Source: Agrobacterium larrymoorei
GTDB lineage: Bacteria; Pseudomonadota; Alphaproteobacteria; Rhizobiales; Rhizobiaceae
DNA length: 64,000 nucleotides
Reading direction: 5' to 3'
NCBI RefSeq assembly: GCF_005145045.1
Contig: NZ_CP039691.1
Coordinates: 262,001-326,000, forward strand
This document shows positions 1-9,451 of the stretch, piece after piece. Under the pieces are notes generated by a model. That model made no database searches and was not told where the DNA came from. It saw nothing but the letters and a program-made list of their open reading frames with translations. The position numbers and the translations under genes were made by a program. Position 1 is the stretch's first letter; each line of letters opens with the position of its first letter.

Positions 1-2
1 TC

Positions 3-644
3 ACGTCAAAGGGTGTGACTGAACCCTATCGGATGTTCACGTCACGTGCGGAGTACCGGCTTTCGCTCCGCGTCGATAATGCGGATCTTCGGCTTACGCC
101 GGTTGGCCTTAACGTCGGATTGGTTGAGCGGCAGCGAGCTGGTAAGTTTGCTTCTTACATGGCTGCGCTCGAAGCGGGCCGTGATACGTTGAGGTCACTT
201 GCGATTACACCGACTCAAGCTTTGAAGCAGGGATTGAAACTCAATCAGGACGGTCAAAAGCGTAGCGCCTATGAGCTTTTGGCGTATCCCGAGATGTACC
301 TCGAGACCCTTAAGCCGATTTGGCCGCAGCTAAGTTTGCTTGAACCCCGGGTCGCTGAGGTTCTCGAAATCGAAGCCAGTTACGCTGTTTACATGCAGAG
401 ACAAAATGCGGATATCATCGATATCAAGAGAGATGAGGATCGCATTATCCCAGATGATTTTGATTTTCAGGCTTTATCAGGTCTATCGAATGAGCTGAAA
501 CAGAAGCTTTTGGCGGCGAAACCGAGAAACATTGCTCAGGCATCGCGGTTAGACGGCATGACACCGGCTGCTATTTCACTCGTTCTTGCTTTGGTGAAGA
601 AAGGGACTTATACGCGTAGCGAGACATTACGCGTACATCCCTAA
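3..644 (+). CDS. mnmG: tRNA uridine-5-carboxymethylaminomethyl modification enzyme MnmG (GidA), C-terminal part
   Basis: The first 213 visible residues are the C-terminal third of MnmG, the FAD-binding partner of MnmE that modifies U34 in the wobble position of several tRNAs. The diagnostic block [14 protein letters not shown] is read directly at the left edge, followed by the helical C-terminal domain that contacts MnmE and tRNA (SYAVYMQRQ, then [11 protein letters not shown]). The 5' part and start codon lie outside the window. It is followed after 11 bases by rsmG and then parA and parB, the conserved mnmG-rsmG-parAB order near many bacterial origins. The identification is by recognition of family motifs and is secure; only the N-terminal half cannot be judged. 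Confidence 0.97.
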   Translation, partial: TSKGVTEPYRMFTSRAEYRLSLRVDNADLRLTPVGLNVGLVERQRAGKFASYMAALEAGRDTLRSLAITPTQALKQGLKLNQDGQKRSAYELLAYPEMYLETLKPIWPQLSLLEPRVAEVLEIEASYAVYMQRQNADIIDIKRDEDRIIPDDFDFQALSGLSNELKQKLLAAKPRNIAQASRLDGMTPAAISLVLALVKKGTYTRSETLRVHP

Positions 645-655
645 CGAGTCCCAAC

Positions 656-1273
656 ATGAAGATAAACGGCCAAAGTGTTTCACGTGAAACACATGAGCGG
701 CTTGAGCATTTCGTTGAACTTTTCAAGAAATGGAATGCCACTACAAATCTCGTCGCTCCTTCTACTTTAAGCGATCTATGGTCTCGCCATGTTGCGGATA
801 GTGCCCAGATATTTCAACTTAATCCCCGTCCGCTGACATGGGCGGACCTTGGCAGTGGGGGCGGTTTTCCGGGCGTAATCACCGCGATTTTCTTGGCGGA
901 ACTAGGCGGGGGTTGGGTTCATCTTGTTGAGAGCAATCACAAGAAGGCCGGCTTCTTAAGGGTCGCACTGGCCGAAACGGGCGCAAGGGGCAGTGTCCAT
1001 CCAATCCGCATTGAAGGTGCACCGGACGTTGTTGGGCGTTGTGATGCTGTATCGGCCCGGGCGCTGGCAGACCTTGATTTGCTGTTTCAATACATACATC
1101 CATGGGCACAATTGAATTCTGAAATGCGCGCTTATCTCAATAAAGGCCGGGATTATGAAGCCGAGATAGCGAAAGCCCGTGGTCGTTGGAACTTTGATCT
1201 GTTAAAACATCAAAGTGCTGTCGAAGCGAGTTCAGTGGTCCTGGAGATCAGTAACCTCGCCTCGAAGAGCTGA
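656..1273 (+). CDS. rsmG: 16S rRNA (guanine-N7) methyltransferase RsmG (GidB)
   Basis: RsmG methylates G527 of 16S rRNA with S-adenosylmethionine. The protein has 205 residues, usual for the family. It begins [16 protein letters not shown], has the SAM-binding glycine loop [10 protein letters not shown] near residue 65, and the VSARALADL block typical of RsmG. ATG 656 is the only sensible start because the VSRET motif at residues 8-12 belongs to the conserved N-terminus. The DNA encoding residues 7-12 is at the same time a perfect parS palindrome (separate entry). The gene is tightly packed between mnmG and parA. Confidence 0.96.
   Translation: MKINGQSVSRETHERLEHFVELFKKWNATTNLVAPSTLSDLWSRHVADSAQIFQLNPRPLTWADLGSGGGFPGVITAIFLAELGGGWVHLVESNHKKAGFLRVALAETGARGSVHPIRIEGAPDVVGRCDAVSARALADLDLLFQYIHPWAQLNSEMRAYLNKGRDYEAEIAKARGRWNFDLLKHQSAVEASSVVLEISNLASKS
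676..691. promoter_or_regulatory. parS centromere site inside rsmG
   Basis: TGTTTCACGTGAAACA is a perfect 16-bp palindrome identical to the canonical chromosomal parS sequence bound by ParB. It lies within codons 7-12 of rsmG, where the same bases encode Ser-Val-Ser-Arg-Glu-Thr, and only about 600 bp upstream of parA. ParB loaded here would seed the nucleoprotein complex for origin segregation. The sequence match is seen directly; binding is inferred from the family. Confidence 0.93.
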
Positions 1274-1293
1274 TCAATGAAGCCAGGTGCGGC

Positions 1294-2088
1294 ATGATGT
1301 TTGAAAAAAACCGGATTATCACAATCGCGAATCAAAAGGGCGGCGTCGGTAAGACGACGACGGCGATTAATCTCGCAACCGCGTTGGCCGCGATTGGTGA
1401 ACGAGTGCTTGTCGTTGACCTTGATCCACAAGGCAATGCCAGCACCGGCTTGGGAATCGATCGTCGTGAGAGGAAGATGTCTTCCTACGATCTGTTGATT
1501 GGCGCTCATTCCGTTGCTGAAGTCGTGGTGCCGACCGCAGTACCGAATCTCGATATCATTCCGTCTACAATGGACCTGCTTGGCTTTGAGATGGAAGTTG
1601 CCAACGCGTCCAATCGCGTTTTTCTGTTGCGCAATGCTTTGCAGAGCAACGAGGCGCTTGCCTATTCGTACGTCCTTCTGGACTGCCCCCCTTCGTTCAA
1701 CCTCTTAACGATGAACGCGATGGCTGCCGCGCATTCCGTGCTTGTACCTCTCCAGTGCGAATTCTTCGCGTTAGAAGGGTTGAGCCAGCTGCTAGATACG
1801 GTCAACCAGATCAGAGGCACCGTCAATCCGGCGCTCGATATTCAGGGTATCGTTTTGACGATGTTCGACTCGCGCAACAATCTTGCTCAGCAAGTCGTAA
1901 GTGATGTTCGAACGCATCTGGGCGAGAAGGTCTATCACACTCTGATCCCCCGGAACGTACGCGTTTCCGAAGCGCCGTCCTATGGCAAGCCTGCCATTCT
2001 TTACGATTTGAAATGCGCGGGTAGTCAGGCGTACCTGCAATTGGCATCAGAAGTCATTCAGCGCGAGCGACTGCGCAAGGCCGCCTGA
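1294..2088 (+). CDS. parA: Chromosome-partitioning ATPase ParA
   Basis: A 264-residue deviant-Walker ATPase of the ParA/Soj type that drives segregation of ParB-parS complexes over the nucleoid. The deviant Walker A motif KGGVGKTT lies at residues 15-22, the DLDPQGNAS switch motif near residues 42-50 and the LLDCPPS Walker B motif near residue 132. There is no N-terminal helix-turn-helix extension of the plasmid ParA type, which fits a chromosomal copy. The start may be ATG 1294 or the adjacent ATG 1297; the protein begins M(M)FEKNRIITIANQ. parB follows after 38 bases and is probably co-transcribed. Confidence 0.96.
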   Translation: MMFEKNRIITIANQKGGVGKTTTAINLATALAAIGERVLVVDLDPQGNASTGLGIDRRERKMSSYDLLIGAHSVAEVVVPTAVPNLDIIPSTMDLLGFEMEVANASNRVFLLRNALQSNEALAYSYVLLDCPPSFNLLTMNAMAAAHSVLVPLQCEFFALEGLSQLLDTVNQIRGTVNPALDIQGIVLTMFDSRNNLAQQVVSDVRTHLGEKVYHTLIPRNVRVSEAPSYGKPAILYDLKCAGSQAYLQLASEVIQRERLRKAA

Positions 2089-2126
2089 AGATTTGGCCTG
2101 AAGACTTGGATTGCATGGAGTAATTT

Positions 2127-3011
2127 ATGAGTGACGATCTCTCTAAGCGCCGCCTCGGCCGCGGCTTGGCTGCTCTTATCGGCGAAATGGATCAGCCCCT
2201 GCCGGTTGGCGAGCCGCAGAAGGCGGTAAGCCCTGATAGAACCGTTCCTATTGAATTCATCGCACGAAGTGCGCGTAACCCGCGCCGTCATTTCGATGAA
2301 AATGAACTTCAGGATCTCGCTGCATCGATCCGTCAGCATGGTATCGTGCAGCCAGTCGTCGTCCGCACGGTTGGCCAGAATCGCTTTGAGATCATTGCGG
2401 GTGAGCGCCGCTGGCGTGCTGCGCAGTTGGCTGGCTTTACGGAAGTGCCGGTCATCGTTCGCGATGTCGATGATCGCACGGCATTGGAGCTGGCGATTGT
2501 TGAAAACGTCCAGCGATCCGACCTTAATCCTCTCGAAGAAGCGCTGGGTTACGAGCAGCTGATTGCCGAGCACGGATATACGCAGAATGATCTCGGTGAG
2601 ATTATTGGCAAGAGCCGCAGCCATGTTGCCAATAGTTTGCGGCTTCTCAAGCTTCCGGATCCAGTACGAGACATGCTGTCGGAAGGTTCGTTGTCTGCAG
2701 GCCATGCGCGCGCTCTGGTGTCGACTTCTGATCCTACCCAACTGGCGAGAACCATTGTTTCGAAAGGTCTTTCAGTTCGCGACGCGGAGCGAATGGCGCA
2801 GAGCGACATTCGGGCTCAAATGGATCCGACCCAGCCGCGTAAGTCCGATAGCGAGAAGGACTCCGATACCATCGCGTTGGAAAGAACGTTGTCCGATGCT
2901 CTGGGCCTGGATGTAAAGATCAGCCATAAGGGGAATGGCGGCCAGATACGGATCAATTATCGTACACTGGAACAGCTCGAAGCTGTGTGTCGCCTTCTGG
3001 AGCAGAAATAG
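2127..3011 (+). CDS. parB: Chromosome-partitioning protein ParB
   Basis: A 294-residue ParB/Spo0J protein: a CTP-dependent DNA clamp that loads at parS. An N-terminal ParA-contacting segment LGRGLAALIGE (residues 10-20) is followed by the CTPase domain with RNPRRHF (50-56) and GERRWRA (92-98), the central helix-turn-helix around residues 150-178 (NDLGEIIGKSRSHVANSLRLL), and a C-terminal dimerisation region ending LEAVCRLLEQK. ATG 2127 has a GGAG Shine-Dalgarno sequence at 2117-2120. The gene ends just before a strong terminator. The partner parA and the parS site are immediately upstream. Confidence 0.96.
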   Translation: MSDDLSKRRLGRGLAALIGEMDQPLPVGEPQKAVSPDRTVPIEFIARSARNPRRHFDENELQDLAASIRQHGIVQPVVVRTVGQNRFEIIAGERRWRAAQLAGFTEVPVIVRDVDDRTALELAIVENVQRSDLNPLEEALGYEQLIAEHGYTQNDLGEIIGKSRSHVANSLRLLKLPDPVRDMLSEGSLSAGHARALVSTSDPTQLARTIVSKGLSVRDAERMAQSDIRAQMDPTQPRKSDSEKDSDTIALERTLSDALGLDVKISHKGNGGQIRINYRTLEQLEAVCRLLEQK

Positions 3012-3034
3012 TCCTAACTATTTGTTTTAACAAT

Positions 3035-3062
3035 AAAAAAGCCCCGTTGAAGGGGCTTTTTT
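3035..3062. terminator. Intrinsic terminator between parB and the DUF1674 gene
   Basis: A hairpin with GCCCC at 3041-3045 pairing GGGGC at 3052-3056, flanked by an A-run and a T-run, so it can work in both directions. It separates parB (plus) from the convergent DUF1674 gene (minus). Confidence 0.85.
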
Positions 3063-3065
3063 ATT

Positions 3066-3266
3066 TTAGAAATCAATCGCACGACCGTTGATCTCATAAT
3101 CTCCGAACCGAACGGGTTCTGCGCCACCGCGCCCGCCGGTTTCAGGAGGAAGCTTGAGCGCCTCCGCTGCTTGACGGCGCTCTTCCGCTTCCTTCAGGGC
3201 GCGCTGCGCAGCAGGCGATATCTTTTTGTTTCCGATATCGGCATTATCGTTGTCAGCGTTTTGCAT
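3066..3266 (-). CDS. DUF1674 / SdhAF4-like succinate dehydrogenase assembly factor
   Basis: A 66-residue basic, hydrophilic protein ending VRFGDYEINGRAIDF. This matches the conserved C-terminus (RFGDWxxxGRxxDF) of DUF1674, the bacterial relatives of mitochondrial SDHAF4, which help insert flavinylated SdhA into succinate dehydrogenase. I chose ATG at 3266 rather than a GTG six codons upstream because a GAGGTG Shine-Dalgarno sequence lies about eight bases before it. It is divergent from htpX. The family is clear; the assembly role is transferred from homologues. Confidence 0.85.
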   Translation of the reverse strand: MQNADNDNADIGNKKISPAAQRALKEAEERRQAAEALKLPPETGGRGGAEPVRFGDYEINGRAIDF

Positions 3267-3381
3267 AGGCGGGCACCTCGTCACGGCATATTGAAAAGCA
3301 TTTCAGCGTAACCAGATTATAGAAAACTGACCGGCTTGATAAGCCTTGTCGGCCGATTTCACGATTTGACGGAGATTCTGG

Positions 3382-4341
3382 ATGAACCTGATGCGTACCG
3401 CCATGCTGTTGGCCTTCATGACAGCCTTGTTCATGGGGGTTGGTTTTCTGATTGGTGGCCGCGGCGGCATGATGATTGCGCTTCTCATCGCCGCAGGCAT
3501 GAACCTCTTCTCCTACTGGAATTCCGACAAGATGGTCTTGTCCGCCTACCGTGCACAGGAGGTGGATGAGCGCAATGCTCCCGAATTCTTCAATATGATC
3601 CGGGATTTGTCTCACAATGCTGGCCTGCCGATGCCCAAGGTCTACGTCTATGATAGCCCGCAGCCTAACGCTTTCGCGACCGGTCGTAATCCTGAAAACG
3701 CCGCTGTTGCGGCATCGACGGGTTTGATGGAACGTTTGACGCCACAGGAGGTGGCCGGTGTCATGGCGCATGAACTGGCGCATATCCAGAATCGCGACAC
3801 GTTGACCATGACGATTACGGCCACGCTTGCGGGTGCGATCTCCATGTTGGGCAATTTCGCCTTCTTTTTTGGCGGTAACAGGGAAAACAATAATCCGCTC
3901 GGCTTCATCGGTGTCCTCGTTGCCATGATCGTTGCGCCGCTGGCAGCGATGCTGGTTCAGATGGCAATCAGCCGCACACGCGAATATTCTGCTGATCGCC
4001 GCGGCGCAGAGATCTGCGGTAACCCGCTCTGGCTTGCATCCGCGCTTCAGAAAATTGCGGGTGCTGCACAGCAAATCCATAATGACGATGCAGAGCGTAA
4101 TCCTGCCACTGCTCATATGTTCATTATCAATCCACTGTCAGGCGAACGGATGGACAATCTGTTTTCTACCCATCCCAATACTGAAAACCGTATCGCCGCG
4201 CTTCACGCCATGTCGCAGGATCTCGCGCAGCCATCGACCTTCCGCTCTGCAAGTGATAAGCCCGTGCGCAAATCACGTTCCGTTCCCAATGCGGGCTTCG
4301 GGCGTGGCGATGATAATGAGCGTAAAGGTCCCTGGTCTTGA
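3382..4341 (+). CDS. htpX: Membrane zinc metalloprotease HtpX
   Basis: A 319-residue M48-family inner-membrane protease that degrades misfolded membrane proteins. Two hydrophobic segments lie at the N-terminus (about residues 4-24 and 28-46). The zinc-binding motif HELAH is near residue 129 (followed by IQNRD), then two more hydrophobic segments and the [10 protein letters not shown] block that supplies the third ligand. The basic C-terminal tail is not conserved. A CGGAG ribosome site precedes ATG 3382. The stop codon overlaps the TTG start of rsmB (TTGA), so the two genes are likely translationally coupled. Confidence 0.96.
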   Translation: MNLMRTAMLLAFMTALFMGVGFLIGGRGGMMIALLIAAGMNLFSYWNSDKMVLSAYRAQEVDERNAPEFFNMIRDLSHNAGLPMPKVYVYDSPQPNAFATGRNPENAAVAASTGLMERLTPQEVAGVMAHELAHIQNRDTLTMTITATLAGAISMLGNFAFFFGGNRENNNPLGFIGVLVAMIVAPLAAMLVQMAISRTREYSADRRGAEICGNPLWLASALQKIAGAAQQIHNDDAERNPATAHMFIINPLSGERMDNLFSTHPNTENRIAALHAMSQDLAQPSTFRSASDKPVRKSRSVPNAGFGRGDDNERKGPWS

Positions 4342-5714
4342 CATCTTCCGACACCCCTACCCGGCCAAAATTCAAAAAAAGAAAGCCAGCTGTTTCTGAT
4401 TCAGCTGTTCCAGGTGGGGATTGGAAGCCGGGTCTCTCTGCTCGCATGGCCGCTGTGAAGATCATAGCTGCCGTCATCGACAAGAAGACGTCTCTCGATG
4501 GCATGCTCGATGCGGAACATGGCAATCCCTCCTATCGCTCGCTCAGCCTCGCTGACCGCGCTCTCGTCCGGGCGATTATCAACAGTGCGCTCCGCCACCT
4601 GCCTCGTATCGAGGCGGCAATCTCGATGATGCTGGATGGGCCTTTGCCACAGGGCGCGCGGTCGCTTCATCACGTTCTCGTCGTTGCCGTTGCGCAGATG
4701 CTTTATCTAGATGTGCCCGATCATTCCGCAGTGGATCTGGCAGTCGAGCAGGCGCATCGCGATCCTCGCAACAAGCGTTTCGTTAAGCTCGTCAATGCTG
4801 TGCTGCGCAGGCTTGGGCGAGAAAAAGAAGCCGCTATGGAGACGATAGAAGTTATCCCTGTGCTTCCACAATGGTTTCAGGATCGTTTGGTGGCAGCCTA
4901 CGGTGAGGACGCCGCGGCGCGTATCGCGCAGTCTCAACTCGTTCCCTCCGCTATCGATCTCACCGTCAAGTCAGATCCGGAAGGCTGGGCAAAGAAGCTC
5001 AATGGCACTGTATTGCCAAACGGTTCGGTGCGTTTGGGCTCTTTCGAGGGGCAGGTGTCTGCCCTTGAAGGCTTTGTCGAAGGCGAATGGTGGGTACAGG
5101 ATTTTTCTGCCAGCATGCCTGTGCGGCTGATGGGCGATATCAAGGGGAAACGTGTTGCCGATCTTTGCGCGGCACCGGGCGGTAAGACTGCACAGCTGGT
5201 TCTTGCGGGAGCGAAGGTGACTGCTCTGGATCAATCAGGAAACCGATTGAAGCGGCTGAAAGAAAATCTGTCTCGGCTTGGATTCGTTGCCGAAACGGTT
5301 GAAGAGAACATGCTTAAGTTCCTGCCGGACGAGTTGTTCGATGCGGTTTTGCTGGATGCCCCATGTTCTTCCACCGGCACCCTGCGCAAGCACCCGGATG
5401 TTAGCTGGACGAAAGACGAGAAAGATATTGCCAAGCTGGCGAACCTTCAGGAGCAGATGCTGCGCCATGCTATCGGGCTGGTGAAGTCTGGCGGGTTGGT
5501 CGTCTTCTCCAATTGCTCGCTTGATCCGTCCGAAGGTGAGGCAATGGTGGCGCGTGTGCTGGAAAGCGATGCAGGCGTCGAGCGGGTCGCTGTCACGCCT
5601 GAGGCCTTGCCGGGTATGGAGATAGCCATCAGTTCTCACGGTGATCTTCGCACGACACCGGATATGTTCGGTGGTGTCGACGGCTTCTATGCCGCTGTGC
5701 TTCGCAGACGCTAA
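4338..5714 (+). CDS. rsmB: 16S rRNA (cytosine-C5) methyltransferase, RsmB/Sun family
   Basis: A 458-residue RNA m5C methyltransferase with an N-terminal NusB-like RNA-binding domain (about residues 35-165) and a C-terminal SAM domain. Visible motifs are [10 protein letters not shown] near 275 (SAM binding), [15 protein letters not shown] near 340 (containing the PCS cysteine) and [12 protein letters not shown] near 390 with the second catalytic cysteine. TTG 4338 is taken as start: it overlaps the htpX stop as TTGA and has AAAGG about ten bases upstream. The next ATG is 36 codons in, at the edge of the NusB domain. The family assignment is firm; the exact rRNA target follows homology. Confidence 0.9.
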   Translation: MTSSDTPTRPKFKKRKPAVSDSAVPGGDWKPGLSARMAAVKIIAAVIDKKTSLDGMLDAEHGNPSYRSLSLADRALVRAIINSALRHLPRIEAAISMMLDGPLPQGARSLHHVLVVAVAQMLYLDVPDHSAVDLAVEQAHRDPRNKRFVKLVNAVLRRLGREKEAAMETIEVIPVLPQWFQDRLVAAYGEDAAARIAQSQLVPSAIDLTVKSDPEGWAKKLNGTVLPNGSVRLGSFEGQVSALEGFVEGEWWVQDFSASMPVRLMGDIKGKRVADLCAAPGGKTAQLVLAGAKVTALDQSGNRLKRLKENLSRLGFVAETVEENMLKFLPDELFDAVLLDAPCSSTGTLRKHPDVSWTKDEKDIAKLANLQEQMLRHAIGLVKSGGLVVFSNCSLDPSEGEAMVARVLESDAGVERVAVTPEALPGMEIAISSHGDLRTTPDMFGGVDGFYAAVLRRR

Positions 5715-5898
5715 GGCGCTACATTCATTTTGACATTTGAACCGGGACGCGTATTCAGCCTCGCGGCTAACCGCGTTACGTCCGTCATTCATTTACAAAA
5801 TGTGAAGCTTTTCGTGAAACTTTGAATGACTCCTTCATGATGATTTCGCATGCGCGTTCTCTGAAAAAACAAAAATTCCGCGAGGCAGGAAACACAGT

Positions 5899-7581
5899 TT
5901 GGCGAGCTCCCTGAACAATCGTGTCAGCGTGGCGGGCTATTTCATCCGCACGAGCTTCAACCGCGCAATGATCGCGGTTGCGCCTCTGCGTCTGCATCTC
6001 CTTCGACTTTCCAATCGCACACCGAGCGGATTGGTCGCCGCACCGACAGATTTGCGCGCAGTCGATCCTTATGTGGCGCAGGAACTCGTATATGGGCGGA
6101 TATTCCTGGCGGGCCGTATTCTTGAGACTGGCGGTGTTTCGCCATTTCTGCTGGAGATGCCTTCTCCTGCTTTCGAAGAACGACTACACGCCTTTGGATG
6201 GCTGCGCCATGTTCGAGCGAGTAAATCAGAAGAGGCCTGCAATCGTGCACGTCTGCATGTTGCGGAATGGATGAGCTTCTATGGCCGTAAAATCGGCGGG
6301 CTTGCATGGGCGCCTGAAATGGCGGCTCAGAGGCTGATTTCGTGGCTATCCCACTCCCCCATCATTCTTCAGAAGGCAGATGCGAGTTTTTATCGCCGGT
6401 TCCTGAAGTGTATCGGGCTGCATGTTCGCTACCTTAATCTGATCGCGAAATACACGCAGGATGGCGAGGTTCGGCTCAAAATCCGTATAGCACTGGCGAT
6501 GGCATCAATTTCCATGCCCAACAGCGCGGCAAGGATCGCGCGCTACGGCGCAAAGCTTGACCGGGAAATGGAACGCCAGATTCTTCCAGATGGTGGCCAT
6601 GTGTCACGCAATCCACGGGTTATTCTCGAGCTGCTTCTGGATTTGTTGCCTCTACGTCAGAGCTACATCAATCTGGGGCATGACGTACCGATAGGGCTTG
6701 TGCCAGCCATCGACCGCATGTTCCCCGCCATCCGGTTTTTCCGGCATCAGGATGGTGACCTTGCGTTGTTCAATGGTGCAACGGCGACGCTTGCCAATGA
6801 GCTGGCCTCGGTGCTGCGCTACGATGAAACCGCAGGACGCCCCTCCCGGTCGCTGCAGGACATTGCCTATCATCGTCTGGCCGTTGCAGACACGGTCATC
6901 ATCGTGGACACCGGAAAACCGAGATCCATCGAGCTCTCGCGCAACGCTCATTGCGGTTGTCTTTCGTTTGAGCTCTCGTCGGGTCGCTACAGGTTCATCG
7001 TCAATTCCGGCTTTCCTCAATATGCCACGCGGGAGTTTCGACGGGTCAGCAGATCGACGGCCGCGCATTCCACGGTTACGATTGGTGACCGCTCGTCTTC
7101 GCGCATTTCACGATCCCGGCTTCTCGGTCCAGTCGTCGTTTCAGGCATTGATGAAATCGAGATACAAAGGGGTGTGGATGAGAAGGGCGCAGACGCGCTT
7201 TCTGCATCACATGATGGCTATGTCGCATCTCTTGGTTACGTTCATCAACGCGAGCTGGAGTTGAATGCCACGGGGACAAAGATCAGGGGCAGAGACTGGT
7301 TGAGAGCCGATGAGAAGGCGCGCATCCAGCCGGTTGAAGCGATTTCACGATTCCACGTTCATCCCCTAATCGAACTGGTTCAGGAAGATGAAGAAACCGT
7401 CGTCATGCGCGCGCCGGATGGAACGACCTGGGCGTTTTCTGCTCCAGCCCGTCAGATAAGTATCGGCGAGGATGTCTTCATGGCGGATGCTTCAGGCATT
7501 CGTGCGTCCCTGCAGATCGAAATCGCCTTCGACCTCGCGGAAACGCTAGACATACGCTGGCTGCTCGAGCGGCGGGTGTAA
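5899..7581 (+). CDS. Heparinase II/III-like protein
   Basis: A 560-residue protein of the heparinase II/III family, with an all-alpha N-terminal half (FYGRKIGGLAWAPEMAAQRLISWL region) and a C-terminal beta-rich half containing the HSTV tetrad (AAHSTVTIGD, about residues 386-395) seen in Hep_II_III domains. Family members are polysaccharide lyases, but the substrate here is unknown and a cell-envelope polymer is only a guess. No clear signal peptide is visible. TTG 5899 is the likely start because AGGA lies eight bases before it. It precedes purH on the same strand. Confidence 0.8.
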   Translation: MASSLNNRVSVAGYFIRTSFNRAMIAVAPLRLHLLRLSNRTPSGLVAAPTDLRAVDPYVAQELVYGRIFLAGRILETGGVSPFLLEMPSPAFEERLHAFGWLRHVRASKSEEACNRARLHVAEWMSFYGRKIGGLAWAPEMAAQRLISWLSHSPIILQKADASFYRRFLKCIGLHVRYLNLIAKYTQDGEVRLKIRIALAMASISMPNSAARIARYGAKLDREMERQILPDGGHVSRNPRVILELLLDLLPLRQSYINLGHDVPIGLVPAIDRMFPAIRFFRHQDGDLALFNGATATLANELASVLRYDETAGRPSRSLQDIAYHRLAVADTVIIVDTGKPRSIELSRNAHCGCLSFELSSGRYRFIVNSGFPQYATREFRRVSRSTAAHSTVTIGDRSSSRISRSRLLGPVVVSGIDEIEIQRGVDEKGADALSASHDGYVASLGYVHQRELELNATGTKIRGRDWLRADEKARIQPVEAISRFHVHPLIELVQEDEETVVMRAPDGTTWAFSAPARQISIGEDVFMADASGIRASLQIEIAFDLAETLDIRWLLERRV

Positions 7582-7708
7582 GAGACGTCGCTGTCGCGGA
7601 TAAAGCTGTTGGCTCTGTTTATTAATCCGTCAAGCTGTGCTAACGCGGCGGCAACCGCCGGGGCGTGTCCGTTTCCGGCTCTTCTCCACGTTTCACGGAG
7701 TAATCCCG

Positions 7709-9325
7709 ATGGCTGTCGTTTCCAAGAAAATCCCCGCGCCCGATAAGGTCAAGATTCGTACCGCACTTCTTTCCGTCTCCGACAAGACGGATATTATCGA
7801 GCTGGCTGGTGCGCTGGTAAAGCTTGGCGTGAAGCTTTTGTCCACCGGCGGTACGTCCAAGGCGATTGCGGATGCAGGACTGCCGGTCACCGACGTTTCC
7901 GATATTACCAAGTTTCCAGAAATCATGGACGGTCGCGTCAAGACGCTGCACCCGAATGTTCACGGCGGTCTTCTGGCCATTCGCGACGATGCGGAGCATC
8001 AGGAAGCCATGCGTGCACATGGTATCGAAGGCATCGACCTCTCCATCATCAACCTCTATCCATTTGAGGAGGTGCGCGCAAAGGGTGGCGATTATCCGAC
8101 CACGGTTGAGAATATCGACATCGGCGGTCCTGCGATGATCCGTGCTTCCGCCAAGAATCATGCCTATGTAACAGTCGTAACCGACCCGACTGACTATCCG
8201 GAACTGCTGGAAGCGCTTCAGGCCGATGAAGGCCAGACGACCTATGCGTTGCGGCAGAAATTCGCTGCCAAGGCCTATGCCCGCACCGCGGCCTATGATG
8301 CCGTGATTTCCAACTGGTTTGCGGAAGCTCTTGCCATTGAGACGCCGCACTACCGCGCCATTGGCGGCGTGCTAAAAGAAAAGATGCGGTATGGCGAGAA
8401 CCCGCACCAGAGCGCAGGCTTTTACCTGACTGGCGACAAGCGTCCAGGCGTAGCAACCGCGACGCTGCTTCAGGGCAAACAGCTATCCTACAACAACATC
8501 AACGATACGGACGCGGCCTACGAGCTGGTGGCTGAGTTCCTGCCGGAAAACGCACCCGCCGTTGCGATTATCAAGCACGCCAACCCGTGCGGCGTTGCAA
8601 CCGGCTCCACGCTTCTGGAAGCCTATAAGCGGGCGCTGGCCTGCGATCCGGTATCGGCTTTCGGTGGCGTCATTGCCTTGAACCAGACGCTTGATGCGGA
8701 GACGGCGGAAGAGATCATCCAGCTCTTTACCGAGGTCATCATCGCGCCGGATGTGACGGAAGAAGCCAAGGCTGTCGTTGCGCGCAAGCCGAACCTGCGC
8801 CTCCTGTCTGCCGGTGGCCTTCCCGATCCACGCGCGGCGGGTATCACCGCCAAAACGGTTTCGGGCGGTCTGCTCGTGCAAAGCCGTGACAACGGCATGG
8901 TCGAAGACCTTGATCTCAAGGTCGTCACTAAGCGTGCTCCAAGCGCGCAGGAACTTGAAGACATGAAGTTCGCCTTCAAGATTGCTAAACACGTCAAATC
9001 GAATGCCGTCATCTATGCCAAGGACGGACAGACGGCGGGTATCGGCGCCGGACAGATGAGCCGTGTCGACTCCGCGCGCATCGCGGCGCAGAAGGCTGAA
9101 GATGCCGCCAAGGCCATGGGGCTTGCCGAGCCGCTGACGAAGGGCTCCGCCGTTGCCTCCGAGGCCTTCTATCCATTCGCCGATGGTCTTCTCGCTGCCA
9201 TCGCTGCCGGTGCAACAGCCGTTATCCAGCCGGGTGGCTCGATGCGGGATCAGGAAGTGATCGACGCTGCTAACGAGCATAATGTTGCTATGGTCTTTAC
9301 CGGAATGCGCCACTTCCGGCACTAA
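7709..9325 (+). CDS. purH: Bifunctional AICAR transformylase / IMP cyclohydrolase PurH
   Basis: A 538-residue enzyme for the last two steps of de novo purine synthesis: formylation of AICAR and ring closure to IMP. The N-terminal MGS-like cyclohydrolase domain shows [14 protein letters not shown] and [15 protein letters not shown]. The transformylase domain carries KHANPCG near residue 288 and the C-terminal [16 protein letters not shown] trimmed 24 in-frame upstream codons because ATG 7709 has GGAG nine bases before it and begins the normal N-terminus. A small GC hairpin (7646-7660) lies in the leader; its role is unknown. Confidence 0.97.
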   Translation: MAVVSKKIPAPDKVKIRTALLSVSDKTDIIELAGALVKLGVKLLSTGGTSKAIADAGLPVTDVSDITKFPEIMDGRVKTLHPNVHGGLLAIRDDAEHQEAMRAHGIEGIDLSIINLYPFEEVRAKGGDYPTTVENIDIGGPAMIRASAKNHAYVTVVTDPTDYPELLEALQADEGQTTYALRQKFAAKAYARTAAYDAVISNWFAEALAIETPHYRAIGGVLKEKMRYGENPHQSAGFYLTGDKRPGVATATLLQGKQLSYNNINDTDAAYELVAEFLPENAPAVAIIKHANPCGVATGSTLLEAYKRALACDPVSAFGGVIALNQTLDAETAEEIIQLFTEVIIAPDVTEEAKAVVARKPNLRLLSAGGLPDPRAAGITAKTVSGGLLVQSRDNGMVEDLDLKVVTKRAPSAQELEDMKFAFKIAKHVKSNAVIYAKDGQTAGIGAGQMSRVDSARIAAQKAEDAAKAMGLAEPLTKGSAVASEAFYPFADGLLAAIAAGATAVIQPGGSMRDQEVIDAANEHNVAMVFTGMRHFRH

Positions 9326-9334
9326 GATGTGATC

Positions 9335-9363
9335 AAGCGTCGCGGTTTCGACCCGCGGCGCTT
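9335..9363 (+). terminator. Hairpin downstream of purH
   Basis: AAGCGTCGCGG (9335-9345) and CCGCGGCGCTT (9353-9363) form an 11-bp stem with one G-T pair, ten bases after the purH stop. The T-tract after it is weak. It is probably part of a double terminator with the next hairpin. Confidence 0.6.
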
Positions 9364-9377
9364 CTTCAATCTTGGTT

Positions 9378-9399
9378 CTCCTCGGGTTCGCCCGAGGAG
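9378..9399 (+). terminator. UUCG-tetraloop terminator after purH
   Basis: CTCCTCGGG / CCCGAGGAG closes on a TTCG tetraloop, a very stable stem followed by GATTGTTT. It lies between convergent purH and the UxaA-family gene. Confidence 0.7.
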
Positions 9400-9432
9400 G
9401 ATTGTTTAGACGTCTCTATACTCGTCTGGAGA

Positions 9433-9448
9433 CGTTTCACGTGAGACA
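9433..9448. promoter_or_regulatory. Second parS-like site
   Basis: CGTTTCACGTGAGACA matches the 16-bp parS sequence at 14 of 16 positions, with the central TTTCACGTGA intact. It is intergenic, just after the stop codon of the minus-strand UxaA-family gene and about 8.7 kb from the perfect parS in rsmG. ParB binding is inferred only. Confidence 0.55.
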
Positions 9449-9451
9449 AGC

